Assembly: GCF_042685265.1 (NCBI RefSeq)
Contig: NZ_JBHUMX010000045.1
Strand: one strand, 5' to 3'
DNA length: 64,000 bases
From: Oceanobacillus_B kapialis
Lineage (GTDB): Bacteria; Bacillota; Bacilli; Bacillales; Amphibacillaceae
Shown: positions 1 through 9,260 of the stretch, piece by piece
How positions within the stretch are numbered: position 1 is the stretch's first letter
Layout of the letters: each line of letters begins with the position of its first letter
Notes under the pieces: model-generated
Told to the model about the DNA's origin: nothing
Databases searched by the model: none
The model's input: the letters and a program-made list of their open reading frames with translations, nothing else
Made by a program: the position numbers and the translations under genes

Positions 1-17
1 TGCCCCCTTTGTTTACA

Positions 18-647
18 TTAAACTTGATCGTTGGTAATTAGTTCGACAAACACCTTCGTAATAGTTGTTTTCGTGATGCGTCCAATTACCTCTAGACCAG
101 CATCTACGTCCCTAACAACAGGGATGCCGTCAATTTGTTTGTTCATCAATTTCATCGCAACATCAATTAAAAGATCTTCTTTTCTACAAACTGTAATATT
201 GGGCATTCTCGTCATAATTATGTGTACAGGAATAGCATTTAAATCTTGTTGTCCGATACTCGCCCGCAGAAGGTCCTTGCGGGATAAAACACCCGTTAAG
301 CAAGATTGTTCATCCACAACAAACAAGGTTCCTACATCTTCGAGAAACATGGTAGAGATCGCATCGTACACAGACACACTTTCTTTTACTACAATTGGGA
401 CATGCTGGTACTGTTGAACTTTGAACTTTTTAATTTGTTCTGTAAGGAGCTCAGAACCTGTCTTGCCTGTAAAAAAATACCCCACTCTTGGTCTTGCATC
501 AAGAAAGCCGGCCATCGTTAGGATGGCCAGGTCTGGTCTTAATGTCGCTCGTGTAAGATGTAATTCCTCAGCAATGTTTTCTCCTGTTATTGGCCCGTTT
601 TCTTTTACAATTTCTATAATACGCTCTTGTCTTTTCGATAATTCCAT
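18..647 (-). CDS. ccpN: CcpN-type transcriptional repressor with CBS domains
   Basis: This 209-residue protein has an N-terminal winged helix-turn-helix (about residues 3-60, containing GENIAEELHLTRATLRPDL) followed by two CBS domains (about 80-140 and 143-205). That is the architecture of CcpN/YqzB, which in Bacillus represses gluconeogenic genes (gapB, pckA) during glycolytic growth and whose CBS pair senses adenine nucleotides. The ATG at 647 has an AGGTGGT ribosome site six bases upstream. It lies just downstream of glyS, as in B. subtilis; its usual partner ppsR/yqfL would be beyond the left edge. A TATAAT-like -10 lies at 689-694 on the minus strand without a convincing -35. Family assignment is confident; the regulon is inferred from homologues. 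Confidence 0.9.
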   Translation of the reverse strand: MELSKRQERIIEIVKENGPITGENIAEELHLTRATLRPDLAILTMAGFLDARPRVGYFFTGKTGSELLTEQIKKFKVQQYQHVPIVVKESVSVYDAISTMFLEDVGTLFVVDEQSCLTGVLSRKDLLRASIGQQDLNAIPVHIIMTRMPNITVCRKEDLLIDVAMKLMNKQIDGIPVVRDVDAGLEVIGRITKTTITKVFVELITNDQV

Positions 648-735
648 CTAGCCACCACCTGGCGATCAATATTGCATACTTGCATCATATTATAGCTTAT
701 ACCTTTGAAAAAAGGAAATATGGGAGCAACCGTGA

Positions 736-2820
736 TTAAAAATGCTGTTTCCATTCAATTTTTGTAAGGTCTGCGTAATCTCTTATAAGCTTCGCAATAT
801 GATGGACGAGCGTTAAACGGTTTGTGCGAATGTTTTCGTCTTCTGCCATCACCATATTATGTTCAAAAAATTCATGGATGTACGCTGACAGGCTGGAAAG
901 AACATTTAAAGCTTCTTTTGCATCTTTCCTTTGGTTTTTTTCGTTATAATTTCCTTTCACCGATTCAAACGCACGGTACAATTCTTTCTCAGAATCTGTT
1001 TCAAATAAAGTTGGATCCACATCCCCTGTCAGATCCTGCTTCGCCAAATTTAAAAGACGAACAAGTGCTTCTTGTACTGGTTTAAAAGCTTCATCACTTC
1101 TTTTTTCAGAGAGAGACTGCGCTTTTGCAATCGTGTAAGATACATTGCCAATTTTCTCATGTAATACAGCTTGCGTGATATCCTGTTCAACATCTGCTTC
1201 TTTCAGTATGAAACTTGCACGTGCGGTGAAGAAAGTATGCAATTCTTGTTGTACCTCTTGTTCGTTCTTTGTCTCAATTCCAGTTTTCCTCAACTGCTCT
1301 AGAGCGAATGCTAATAATTCTTCCAGTGTAATATTCCATTTTCTTTCCTCAAGGATACGCATTACGCCAAGTGCTTGTCGTCTAAGGCCATAAGGGTCTT
1401 GTGAGCCTGTTGGGATAAGCCCGATAGAAATACACCCAACAATCGTATCTAATTTATCGGCAATACTGAGCATTGCTCCAATTTCACTTTCAGGTAATTC
1501 TCCATTAGCTTGCACAGGTAGATAATGTTCCTTAATTGCCATTGACACTTGTTCCGTTTCTCCAAAGTGACGGGCGTATTTTTCTCCGATAATTCCTTGT
1601 AGTTTTGTAAATTCATTAACCATATTTGTCATGAGGTCGAATTTACAAATTTCCGCTGCTCTTAAAGCATCCTTTGTCATTTCCTGCTCCAACTCTAACC
1701 GTGTGCCCAATTGCTTTGTAATACCACTAATACGATTTGTTTTATTAGCAATAGTTCCAAGCTTCTCTTGGAAAACAACTTTTCCAAGTTTCTCCTGGAA
1801 GAATTCGATAGAGCGTTTCTTATCTTCTGTATAGAAGAAAGCTGCATCTGATAAACGTGCACGGAGTACCTTTTCATTTCCTTTTATAACAGTAGTTAAG
1901 GAAGCGTCATCTCCGTTACGGACACCCACAAAATGGGGTAACAGGTTTCCGTCCTCAGACATAACAGGGAAATAGCGCTGATGCTCCTTCATGGAAGTAA
2001 TCAATACCTCAGATGGAAGTGATAAGTACTTCTCTTCAAAAGACCCAATAAAAAGCGTTGGGTATTCAACAAGATTGCGAACCTCTGTTAGCAAATCGGC
2101 ATCCACTGGTATATGATAATGATGTTTCGCTTCAGCTGCTTGGATTGCATCTACTATCATTTTCTCTCTCTCTTTTGCATCCACTATAACAAAGTTCTTG
2201 GCTAGTTTTTCCCTATATTCTTTTGGAGTTTCTAGAGTTATCTTCTCACCTAAAAAGCGATGGCCATAAGTCACATTGCTAGTTGCCACACTTGCCACTT
2301 CAAATGGAATCACTTCACTGCCAAATAAAGCAACAACCCATCTAATTGGCCTTGCGTAACGCAGAGTTTCCGTTCCCCAGCGCATGTTTTTGCCGAATTG
2401 AATGGATTCTATTATAGATTGCAGGTCTGGAAGAAGCTCAGATGTTGCCTTTCCTTTAATTACCTTTGAGACATGGATATAATTCGTCCCTTTTACTTCT
2501 TTCATATAAATATCCGAAACGTCTTTTCCCTGTCCTTTTGTAAATCCTATGGCCGCTTTAGTCCAATTACCCTCTTCGTCTTTTGCAATTTTTTCTGCAG
2601 GCCCTTTCGCTTCTTCCTCAATGGTTTCCTGCTCTTCAGCTACTTTTGTAATATGGACCGTAAGTCTCCTTGGTGTTGAATAGCTGCAAATAGAATGATA
2701 AGAAATCCGCTGCTCCTGCAACCAGCTAGCTGTATTTTCTTTTAATTGTTTTTCTGCATCATCTACAAACCGTGCAGGTAATTCTTCAAGTCCAATCTCT
2801 AATAAGACATCCTTAGCCAT
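736..2820 (-). CDS. glyS: Glycyl-tRNA synthetase beta subunit
   Basis: A 694-residue protein of the length and sequence typical of the bacterial GlyS beta chain. In the alpha2-beta2 glycyl-tRNA synthetase the beta subunit binds and positions tRNA-Gly while the alpha chain activates glycine. The conserved block EHQRYFPV lies in the central body, and the C-terminal ~100 residues resemble the helical anticodon-binding domain. Its ATG abuts the TAA stop of glyQ (TAAATG), so the two are translationally coupled and co-transcribed from the T-box-controlled glyQ promoter. Confidence 0.96.
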   Translation of the reverse strand: MAKDVLLEIGLEELPARFVDDAEKQLKENTASWLQEQRISYHSICSYSTPRRLTVHITKVAEEQETIEEEAKGPAEKIAKDEEGNWTKAAIGFTKGQGKDVSDIYMKEVKGTNYIHVSKVIKGKATSELLPDLQSIIESIQFGKNMRWGTETLRYARPIRWVVALFGSEVIPFEVASVATSNVTYGHRFLGEKITLETPKEYREKLAKNFVIVDAKEREKMIVDAIQAAEAKHHYHIPVDADLLTEVRNLVEYPTLFIGSFEEKYLSLPSEVLITSMKEHQRYFPVMSEDGNLLPHFVGVRNGDDASLTTVIKGNEKVLRARLSDAAFFYTEDKKRSIEFFQEKLGKVVFQEKLGTIANKTNRISGITKQLGTRLELEQEMTKDALRAAEICKFDLMTNMVNEFTKLQGIIGEKYARHFGETEQVSMAIKEHYLPVQANGELPESEIGAMLSIADKLDTIVGCISIGLIPTGSQDPYGLRRQALGVMRILEERKWNITLEELLAFALEQLRKTGIETKNEQEVQQELHTFFTARASFILKEADVEQDITQAVLHEKIGNVSYTIAKAQSLSEKRSDEAFKPVQEALVRLLNLAKQDLTGDVDPTLFETDSEKELYRAFESVKGNYNEKNQRKDAKEALNVLSSLSAYIHEFFEHNMVMAEDENIRTNRLTLVHHIAKLIRDYADLTKIEWKQHF

Positions 2821-3699
2821 TTATTTCTCCTCCTTTTGAAGCATAGGAAAGCCAAGTCTTTCCCTTTCTGCGACATATGTTTTTGCAATGCTTCTAGCTA
2901 AATTACGTATTCTTCCAATATAGCCTGTTCTCTCTGTTACAGAAATCACGCCTTTGGCATCTAGAAGATTAAAGGTGTGCGAACACTTAAGAACATAATC
3001 ATAAGAAGGAAATACAAGGCCTTTTTCCATGGTTGCCTTTGCTTCTTGCTCATACATTTCAAATAACTGAAAAAGCATATCCGTATTAGATTCTTCAAAG
3101 GTATATACCGAATGTTCATATTCAGGCTGGAAGAAGATATCCTTAACGGTAACACCTTCTGTCCATTCTAGATCAAACACATTTTCTTTATCTTGAATAT
3201 AGGAAGCAAGTCGTTCTATCCCATATGTTAGCTCTACTGTTACAGGGCTTGCTTCTAACCCACCAATTTGTTGGAAATACGTAAACTGCGTAATCTCCAT
3301 ACCATCCAGCCAAACTTCCCAACCAAGACCAGCGGCGCCTAGCGTTGGATTTTCCCAGTTATCTTCTACAAAACGAATATCATGTTTTAATGGATCAATA
3401 CCTAGCTTTTCAAGTGATTGAAGATATAGTTCTTGAATATTATCAGGTGAAGGCTTCATAATTACTTGGAATTGGTGGTGTTGGTAAAGTCGATTAGGGT
3501 TTTCGCCATATCTTCCGTCATCTGGCCTTCTAGATGGTTCTACGTACGCCACATTCCAAGGCTCTGGTCCCAAGCTTCTTAATAATGTCATAGGTGACAT
3601 CGTTCCTGCTCCTTTTTCAACATCATACGCTTGCATAATAATGCAGTTTTGGTCTGACCAGTGCTTCTGCAAGGTTAAAATCATTTCTTGAATATTCAT
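2821..3699 (-). CDS. glyQ: Glycyl-tRNA synthetase alpha subunit
   Basis: Class II aminoacyl-tRNA synthetase catalytic chain that makes glycyl-adenylate and charges tRNA-Gly together with GlyS. The signature stretches QAYDVEKGAGTMSP, GPEPWNVAYVEPSRRP and GRYGENPNRLYQHHQFQ are all present. Two in-frame ATGs exist (3705 and 3699). The second is preferred because GGAGG sits nine bases upstream of it and only three from the first, and because known GlyQ proteins begin MNIQ. Expression is controlled by the glycine T-box leader upstream. Confidence 0.96.
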   Translation of the reverse strand: MNIQEMILTLQKHWSDQNCIIMQAYDVEKGAGTMSPMTLLRSLGPEPWNVAYVEPSRRPDDGRYGENPNRLYQHHQFQVIMKPSPDNIQELYLQSLEKLGIDPLKHDIRFVEDNWENPTLGAAGLGWEVWLDGMEITQFTYFQQIGGLEASPVTVELTYGIERLASYIQDKENVFDLEWTEGVTVKDIFFQPEYEHSVYTFEESNTDMLFQLFEMYEQEAKATMEKGLVFPSYDYVLKCSHTFNLLDAKGVISVTERTGYIGRIRNLARSIAKTYVAERERLGFPMLQKEEK

Positions 3700-3824
3700 T
3701 GTCATCTACCTCCATTTATTTATTGATATTTCGTTGATTTGGTCCCCCGAAAGTTAATGAGTTTTACCTTAGCCTATGCTCCTTTTTTTATGCGAGGCTG
3801 TAATTCATTCTTTAGCGATAACAA

Positions 3825-4030
3825 AATCCCCGTCCCTATGTCTACACTTATAGACATAGGGACGGGGATTACCCGCGGTTCCACCCTATTTGCTCAGATA
3901 ATAAATGAGCCACTTTATGGGAGCTACTCCAGAGGTGCCATTCCTTTAAGTACTGTCATTCGGCTCACACGTTTCCGAATTCGCTGTGCACAGTTGCAAA
4001 AAGTACTATTCTCTATCCATGTAGCTATTA
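3825..4030 (-). promoter_or_regulatory. Glycine T-box leader upstream of glyQ
   Basis: The minus strand carries the T-box core AGGGTGGAACCGCGG (plus positions 3873-3887). It is followed by a 19-bp terminator hairpin (arms 3826-3844 and 3851-3869) and a T-rich tract. The T-box core overlaps the 3' part of the antiterminator region, the standard arrangement in which uncharged tRNA stabilises the antiterminator. Further upstream a Stem I-like helix is bounded by AGTACT repeats. A GGC glycine codon (gcc on the plus strand at 3937-3939) followed by A is a plausible specifier. The T-box identity is certain from sequence; the exact Stem I borders and specifier are my reading. Confidence 0.9.
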
Positions 4031-4051
4031 TTCACATTAAAATATGTACAA

Positions 4052-4081
4052 ATAATAAGCTATTCGCTCCTGTCTTGTCAA
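4052..4081 (-). promoter_or_regulatory. Sigma-A promoter of glyQS
   Basis: On the minus strand, TTGACA (plus 4076-4081) and TATTAT (plus 4052-4057) are separated by 18 bp. They lie just upstream of the T-box leader and 11 bp beyond the recO stop codon. Confidence 0.7.
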
Positions 4082-4091
4082 GCCGAACTCG

Positions 4092-4835
4092 CTAAGATAA
4101 TAGATCAATCTGGGAGAGGAATTTTCTAGACTTTAGATAAAAACCTCCATAAGCATCATAATAGCTGTTTAATAACTCACGCAATAGCTTTTTGTTTTCA
4201 TCCTTTACAGAGATCGAACCAACCTGATCTAAATTAACTGCCGAAAAGACATAAAGTAGTCTCGTAACTGTATCTGGTAAGGATACCGCTGTCTCATCTA
4301 AATACCTGCACTGATTACACAAGAGGCCTCCCTCTTTAATAGAAAAGGCATATGGACTTCTTTTCTGTCCACAATTGGCACAACGATCGACTGTTGGGGC
4401 AAACCCACCTTTTTCATAAAGCTTCATCTCCAACATCATGATTGGTATAGCAGGGTCTTCTTTCTCTGCGATCCAATGCATAGTTTGCTCAAACTCTTCA
4501 TATATATGGATGTCTGGAGATTGTTGATCGAGTAATTTATCAAGTAACTCAGAAACATAGGCAGCATAAGCGGTTTTTACGATATCTTCACGTATCGCAC
4601 GTAATGATTGTATGACCTCACCCTGCTGTAAGGTACTTAGGCCACTGTTAAGATAAACGAAATATTCTCCATAGATGAATGGCTGCGTAACGGCAGCCAT
4701 TCGACTTTTTGGCTTTTTGGCTCCCTTTGCCAATAGTGAGAACTTACCTACTTTTTTGCTGAATATCGTTACTATTTTATGTGTTTCACCATAATCATTT
4801 GTTTTAATTACGAAGCCGTTTACTTTCTCTAACAC
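4092..4835 (-). CDS. recO: DNA repair protein RecO
   Basis: This 247-residue protein has an N-terminal OB-fold and a C-terminal zinc site of the form CANC...CNQC (around residues 150-175). It matches RecO, which anneals SSB-coated single strands and, with RecR, loads RecA in the RecF pathway. It lies between the yqzL/era pair and glyQ, the conserved Bacillus order. An N-terminal MLEKVNGFVIKTNDYGE motif is typical. Confidence 0.94.
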   Translation of the reverse strand: MLEKVNGFVIKTNDYGETHKIVTIFSKKVGKFSLLAKGAKKPKSRMAAVTQPFIYGEYFVYLNSGLSTLQQGEVIQSLRAIREDIVKTAYAAYVSELLDKLLDQQSPDIHIYEEFEQTMHWIAEKEDPAIPIMMLEMKLYEKGGFAPTVDRCANCGQKRSPYAFSIKEGGLLCNQCRYLDETAVSLPDTVTRLLYVFSAVNLDQVGSISVKDENKKLLRELLNSYYDAYGGFYLKSRKFLSQIDLLS

Positions 4836-4875
4836 ATACCTTCCCCTTTTCTATCGGAATGTGCTCAAGTTTTTA

Positions 4876-5019
4876 CTAAAGCTTTGTATCCATTGTAGTT
4901 TCTTCCTGCTCCGTCTGTCCACTTATCCTATTGCTTGGTTCATTTTCCAACTCTTTCATTAATAAATAGGTTTCAATGTTTCCCGTTTGACTAAATACTT
5001 TCCAGGTTAAGTCGATCAC
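4876..5019 (-). CDS. yqzL: YqzL-family small protein
   Basis: A 47-residue protein reading (V/M)IDLTWKVFSQTGNIETYLL, which closely matches B. subtilis YqzL, found between era and recO. The longer open frame reaches 5061. The GTG at 5019 is chosen because an AAAGGTGGGG ribosome site precedes it and the homologue begins there. Its function is unknown. The C-terminal half is polar and glutamate/threonine-rich, so probably unstructured. Confidence 0.82.
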   Translation of the reverse strand: MIDLTWKVFSQTGNIETYLLMKELENEPSNRISGQTEQEETTMDTKL

Positions 5020-5113
5020 AAGAAACCCCACCTTTCTTTTTAGTTTGAAAATGTAACTCATTAATTAGAATGACCACACGGGCTGAAACAATTAGTATAA
5101 AAATTTACCATGT

Positions 5114-6013
5114 TTAATATTCATCGCTTCTAAACCCGTATTCATGAAGCTGATTCTGCTTGTTTCTCCAGTCTTTTTTAACCTTCACCCAAAGCTCTAA
5201 ATAAATCTTTGAACCAAGTAATGCTTCAATATCCTGTCTGGCATATTTACCGATGTTTTTCAGCATACTTCCTTGCTTCCCAATTAGGATTCCTTTTTGC
5301 GTCTTTCTCTCTGTGACAATAGTCGCTTGAATATATAGAGAATTATTATCCCGCTTTTCCATGTTCTCCATAACTACTGCTATGGAATGAGGGATTTCTT
5401 CTCTTGTTAATTGGAGTACTTTTTCTCGTATTAACTCTGTAATAACAAACCGTTCAGGATGATCTGTAACCTGATCCTCAGGATAATACTGTGGCCCTTC
5501 AGGAAGTTTAGCTTTCAGAACATCTAGAAGATGTGTAACATTATTACCTTCAAGCGCAGAAATTGGGATAACCTCTTGGAACTCTAACTTATCCTTATAT
5601 TGTTCAATCAGTGGGAAGAGATCATCCGGGTGAATGAGGTCTATTTTGTTGATCACAAGGTAAACCGGTCGATTCACGTTTTGCAGAAGGTCAAGGATAT
5701 ATTGATCACCTCTGCCATAGCCTTCCTTAGCATTGATCATAAATAAAATGGCGTCCACTTCATTAAGCGTGTTTTCTGCCGTCTTTACCATAAAGTCTCC
5801 GAGCCGATGCTTCGGCTTATGGATCCCCGGTGTGTCAATAAAAACTATTTGAGAATCATCCTGGGTCAGTACGCCCTGAATTTTGTTCCTTGTTGTTTGT
5901 GCTTTATCACTCATAATGGCAATCTTCTGGCCAATGACTCTGTTCATAAAAGTGGACTTTCCTACATTCGGTCTACCAATAATTGCTACAAATCCTGATT
6001 TGAAATTTTCCAT
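5114..6013 (-). CDS. era: GTPase Era
   Basis: Essential ribosome-assembly GTPase that binds the 3' end of 16S rRNA. The G domain shows G1 GRPNVGKST (residues 13-21), G3 DTPGIHKPKH and G4 NKID. A C-terminal type II KH domain carries GILIGKQGSMLKNIG. Length (299) is standard. The ATG follows an AGGAGG-like site. Unlike in B. subtilis, no cytidine deaminase gene lies between dgkA and era; only about 190 bp of non-coding sequence separates them. Confidence 0.97.
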   Translation of the reverse strand: MENFKSGFVAIIGRPNVGKSTFMNRVIGQKIAIMSDKAQTTRNKIQGVLTQDDSQIVFIDTPGIHKPKHRLGDFMVKTAENTLNEVDAILFMINAKEGYGRGDQYILDLLQNVNRPVYLVINKIDLIHPDDLFPLIEQYKDKLEFQEVIPISALEGNNVTHLLDVLKAKLPEGPQYYPEDQVTDHPERFVITELIREKVLQLTREEIPHSIAVVMENMEKRDNNSLYIQATIVTERKTQKGILIGKQGSMLKNIGKYARQDIEALLGSKIYLELWVKVKKDWRNKQNQLHEYGFRSDEY

Positions 6014-6192
6014 GATGTATCCTCCAAGACGAGATTTCTTTTTATTATCATACTACAAATACTAGCTAATTTCATATAATCGACAAAACCTTTAAAAACT
6101 TTCTATCTTCCGCTAAAAATTCACTTATAGTTTATATGGACAGTTTTTGTTAAAGTGAAACATTGAATGCTTAAACAGTAGCAGAGTCTTGA

Positions 6193-6217
6193 TAAAAAAA
6201 AGCCCTTCACCAGGACT
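6193..6217 (-). terminator. Rho-independent terminator overlapping the dgkA stop
   Basis: On the minus strand, AGTCCT (plus 6212-6217) pairs with AGGGCT (plus 6201-6206) and is followed by eight T residues. The TGA stop of dgkA lies inside the loop, so the hairpin begins within the coding sequence. It would end the yqfC-yqfD-phoH-pgpH-ybeY-dgkA transcript before era. Confidence 0.7.
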
Positions 6218-6590
6218 TTAACATACTTACTATGTTAGGGAGAAATACGATTACTCCAATTATGGTTGCCATTACCGCAGTAAGCAGGACTGCTCCAGCG
6301 GCTACGTCTTTCACTATTTTCGCTTGTGGATGGACATCGGGATTTAAGTAGTCCAGCATTTTTTCCACCGCACTGTTCAAACTCTCTGCAGATAAAACAC
6401 TACCTATAGCTACAACGGTAAATAACCATTCTATCCGGCTGAGTTCTACAACAAAGCCAGCAATGATTACAATAATAGCTGCAAGCAGATGAAGTCGGAA
6501 ATTTCTCTCCGACTTCATAACACTCCAAATACCATTTAAAGCAAATTTAAAACCAATTGACCTTCTCTTATCTTTCAATTCCAAAAGCAC
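6207..6590 (-). CDS. dgkA: Undecaprenol/diacylglycerol kinase
   Basis: A small integral membrane kinase of about 127 residues with three transmembrane helices. The active-site signature AESLNSAVEKMLDYL is followed by AKIVKDVAAGAVLL. In Gram-positives this family phosphorylates undecaprenol to recycle the wall carrier lipid. The start is uncertain. The frame opens at a GTG (6590) inside the end of ybeY, with several TTG candidates nearby and no clear ribosome site, suggesting translational coupling to ybeY. Confidence 0.92.
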   Translation of the reverse strand: MLLELKDKRRSIGFKFALNGIWSVMKSERNFRLHLLAAIIVIIAGFVVELSRIEWLFTVVAIGSVLSAESLNSAVEKMLDYLNPDVHPQAKIVKDVAAGAVLLTAVMATIIGVIVFLPNIVSMLKSW

Positions 6591-7032
6591 CTAAGATTTC
6601 GTCTTGTCTCTTAAACATAACGATTTCATCCTCTTTTTTAATATGATCATATCCTAATAAATGAAGGAAACCGTGGAGTGTTAGAAAAGCTAACTCACGT
6701 TCAAAGGAATGATTGTACTCTTCAGCCTGTTCCTTCGCTTTATCTACGGAGATGACAATATCCCCAAGGATAAGTGGCATTTCTGCACCCACAATCTCAA
6801 GTTCTTCATCTAAAGATTCTTGCATCGCGAATGATATTACATCTGTAGGAACATCTTTTTGACGATAATTTCGGTTTAGCTCCTGAATTTCTTTGTTGTC
6901 TACAAAGTTAATAGAAATTTCCGCCTCTGAAGGAATATCTTCCTGTTCAGCTGCAAAGGTAATAAGTTGTTGTAGCGTATCAATATAATCACTAATTACG
7001 GTATTTGTATTATCATGAAAATCAATATACAT
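6568..7032 (-). CDS. ybeY: Endoribonuclease YbeY
   Basis: This 154-residue metal-dependent RNase acts in 16S rRNA 3' maturation and ribosome quality control. The zinc motif HGFLHLLGYDH (HGxLHLxGYDH) lies near residues 120-130. The ATG at 7032 follows the TAA of the upstream gene by one base and has a strong GAAGGAGG site inside that gene's end. Its own end overlaps dgkA. Confidence 0.95.
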   Translation of the reverse strand: MYIDFHDNTNTVISDYIDTLQQLITFAAEQEDIPSEAEISINFVDNKEIQELNRNYRQKDVPTDVISFAMQESLDEELEIVGAEMPLILGDIVISVDKAKEQAEEYNHSFERELAFLTLHGFLHLLGYDHIKKEDEIVMFKRQDEILGAFGIER

Positions 7033-7033
7033 A

Positions 7034-9175
7034 TTATTTGGCCTCCTTCATCGGGTACTGAATTCTTGAATGGAATATCCCTTTGAGTGTATCACAAATG
7101 GTACGTTGAACTAAATTTAAATCCTCTAGGGTTAGTGGACTTTTATCCAATTGACCATCCGTCATTCTATCCCTAATGATAGAGACTACAATATCCTCTA
7201 TTTTTTCTTCAGTAGGTTCTTTCAAGGAGCGTACTGCTGCTTCGACAGAATCACATATGCAGATAATCGCTGCTTCTTTTGTCTGTGGCTTTGGCCCTGG
7301 GTATCGAAAGCTTTCTTCTTTAACCTCTTTGTTTTTTTCTTTTTCTTTATAATAAAAATATTTTAAAAGGGTTGTACCATGATGCTGTGTTGCAATATCC
7401 ACAATTTCCTTAGGTATACGATGTTTTTTCAGCATATCTGCTCCGTCGTATGGATGGCTAATAATAATATCCGCACTTTCCGCAGGACTTATTACATCAT
7501 GTGGATTTTTAATGGCAAGCTGGTTTTCAATAAAATAATGGGGTCTAACTGTTTTCCCCATATCATGGTAATATGCTCCCACTCTTGCTAACAGTCCATT
7601 TGCCCCAATTGCTTCACAGGCTGTTTCACTTAGATTCGCAACCATGATAGAGTGGTGGTAGGTCCCAGGCGCCTCTGTCAAAAGTTTTTTTAATAAAGGT
7701 TGATTAGGACTTGATAGCTGTAATAATTTAATATCAGATAGGATTCCAAGAACCGTCTCAAAGAATGGCAGTAAGCCTATAGTTAAAACAGCTGATAAAA
7801 ATGCTGCCACGACTCCATATGCAGATTGAATAAAGATATCGCCAATAGCATATTTTTCAAAAGAGAGAAATATAAATGATAGTAGTGTTACGATATTAAC
7901 TGCTGACATCCCTGCTCCAGCCTTCAAAATCGCCATACGATCCTTCACATTCATAAGGAAAATGATTGCTGCTAGCTGTGAAAGTAGAAAATAAATACCT
8001 GCTTCTACATTGAGTGAGCCAGGAATCTGATGATTAAAAATAATACTTCCTAAAATAGCGTAAATAACACTTAAAACAATGGCTGATCGTTCATGAATTA
8101 ATTGTTTAATAAGTAAAACACCGGTAGCCAATGGCACAACAAAGAACAGCTGATTGCTTTGTGTTGTATAAATACTGACAATTTTCATTAAAGAAACGAC
8201 AATTATACTTATTAATATAATGGAGACAATTTTCCGTTTATCTCCTTTGAATCTCTTTGAAATCCAGTTTAATTCGTAGGCGACAAAGCTTGCCAATAAA
8301 AGTATTAATAATGCCAAACCAATGATCGGGTAAAGGTTACGCTGGTTGTTTAGAAGGCCAACTAGCTTTAATTCTTCATAGACTTCATTGGTAATTGTCT
8401 GTCCTTCACGAACAATGATTTCTCCAGCCCTTATCATCACCGGTTCTACGCTACTTGCAGCATCCTTTCTTGCCTCACTTGTTCTCTCTGCATCGTAAAT
8501 AGAATTCTCCACAACGGCAAAACCAGCTATATCTGTTAATACTTCTGTTACTTCCGAATCTAATTCTGAATAGGCAATCAGTTCATTTGCGTGCGAAGTC
8601 GCACTTTCCACACTCTCAGTTCTAACACCTGTTTCAAAGGTGTCGTTTAGCGCTTCTATTAGTACTTCTTTTCCTTCTTCACGCTGCTCTTTCGGCATTT
8701 CTACCAAAGTAGCAAGAACATTATCACTAAGGCCTTCTGTTATCTCATCTGAAAGGATCTGTTTAAGTCGTTGAACTTTTTCTTGAGTAGTAACTGGGAG
8801 CCTTGTTGCATCGTTACTTTCTTCCTCTGAAACTAGCTCTTCTTCCTCTATCTTTGAGATCGCTTCGAAAATTTCATTTGCATACGCTAATCTTTCATTG
8901 GTAATTTCCTCAGAAATGTTAAATCTGTCTTCAACCGACTGGACAGTTTCTCTCGTTTTTCTCTGTGTTTCTTGTTCGTTTTCTATGTTGATTGGAGAGC
9001 GAATTGTCTCACTTGCATTTGTAAAACGTTCTATATTGTACGTTTCTGTATGTATGTTTCCCCATGTTATAAAAAAGAAAAATAGACCGATAAACAGTGT
9101 TGATATGAAGACGAGAAGCCAATTTTTCCGTAAATTTTGCATGAGTCTTTTGTTTAGGTTCCTTTTATTCTTCAA
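7034..9175 (-). CDS. pgpH: 7TM-HD family c-di-AMP phosphodiesterase (PgpH/YqfF)
   Basis: Membrane protein of about 713 residues. It has an N-terminal transmembrane helix, an extracytoplasmic 7TMR-HDED domain (about 50-290), seven transmembrane segments (about 295-490) and a cytoplasmic HD phosphohydrolase domain. The HD signature is HHSIMVANL ... ARVGAYYHDMGK. Homologues such as Listeria PgpH hydrolyse c-di-AMP to pApA. The frame is open to 9208. The TTG at 9175 is chosen because a purine-rich GGGGGGGGAG tract, the only plausible ribosome site, lies just upstream. An eight-G run in that site is unusual. ybeY follows after one base. Confidence 0.9.
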   Translation of the reverse strand: MKNKRNLNKRLMQNLRKNWLLVFISTLFIGLFFFFITWGNIHTETYNIERFTNASETIRSPINIENEQETQRKTRETVQSVEDRFNISEEITNERLAYANEIFEAISKIEEEELVSEEESNDATRLPVTTQEKVQRLKQILSDEITEGLSDNVLATLVEMPKEQREEGKEVLIEALNDTFETGVRTESVESATSHANELIAYSELDSEVTEVLTDIAGFAVVENSIYDAERTSEARKDAASSVEPVMIRAGEIIVREGQTITNEVYEELKLVGLLNNQRNLYPIIGLALLILLLASFVAYELNWISKRFKGDKRKIVSIILISIIVVSLMKIVSIYTTQSNQLFFVVPLATGVLLIKQLIHERSAIVLSVIYAILGSIIFNHQIPGSLNVEAGIYFLLSQLAAIIFLMNVKDRMAILKAGAGMSAVNIVTLLSFIFLSFEKYAIGDIFIQSAYGVVAAFLSAVLTIGLLPFFETVLGILSDIKLLQLSSPNQPLLKKLLTEAPGTYHHSIMVANLSETACEAIGANGLLARVGAYYHDMGKTVRPHYFIENQLAIKNPHDVISPAESADIIISHPYDGADMLKKHRIPKEIVDIATQHHGTTLLKYFYYKEKEKNKEVKEESFRYPGPKPQTKEAAIICICDSVEAAVRSLKEPTEEKIEDIVVSIIRDRMTDGQLDKSPLTLEDLNLVQRTICDTLKGIFHSRIQYPMKEAK

Positions 9176-9260
9176 CTTCTCCCCCCCCACATCCATGTTA
9201 AGATTCAACTACTCTTTCTTCGAGAGAATTTGCTCTATTTTCCAAATATTATAGGTACAG

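Noticed and set aside
3739..4095. 118-codon plus-strand frame opposite the T-box leader
   Set aside because: It is antisense to the T-box and terminator, has no ribosome site and no recognisable protein features.
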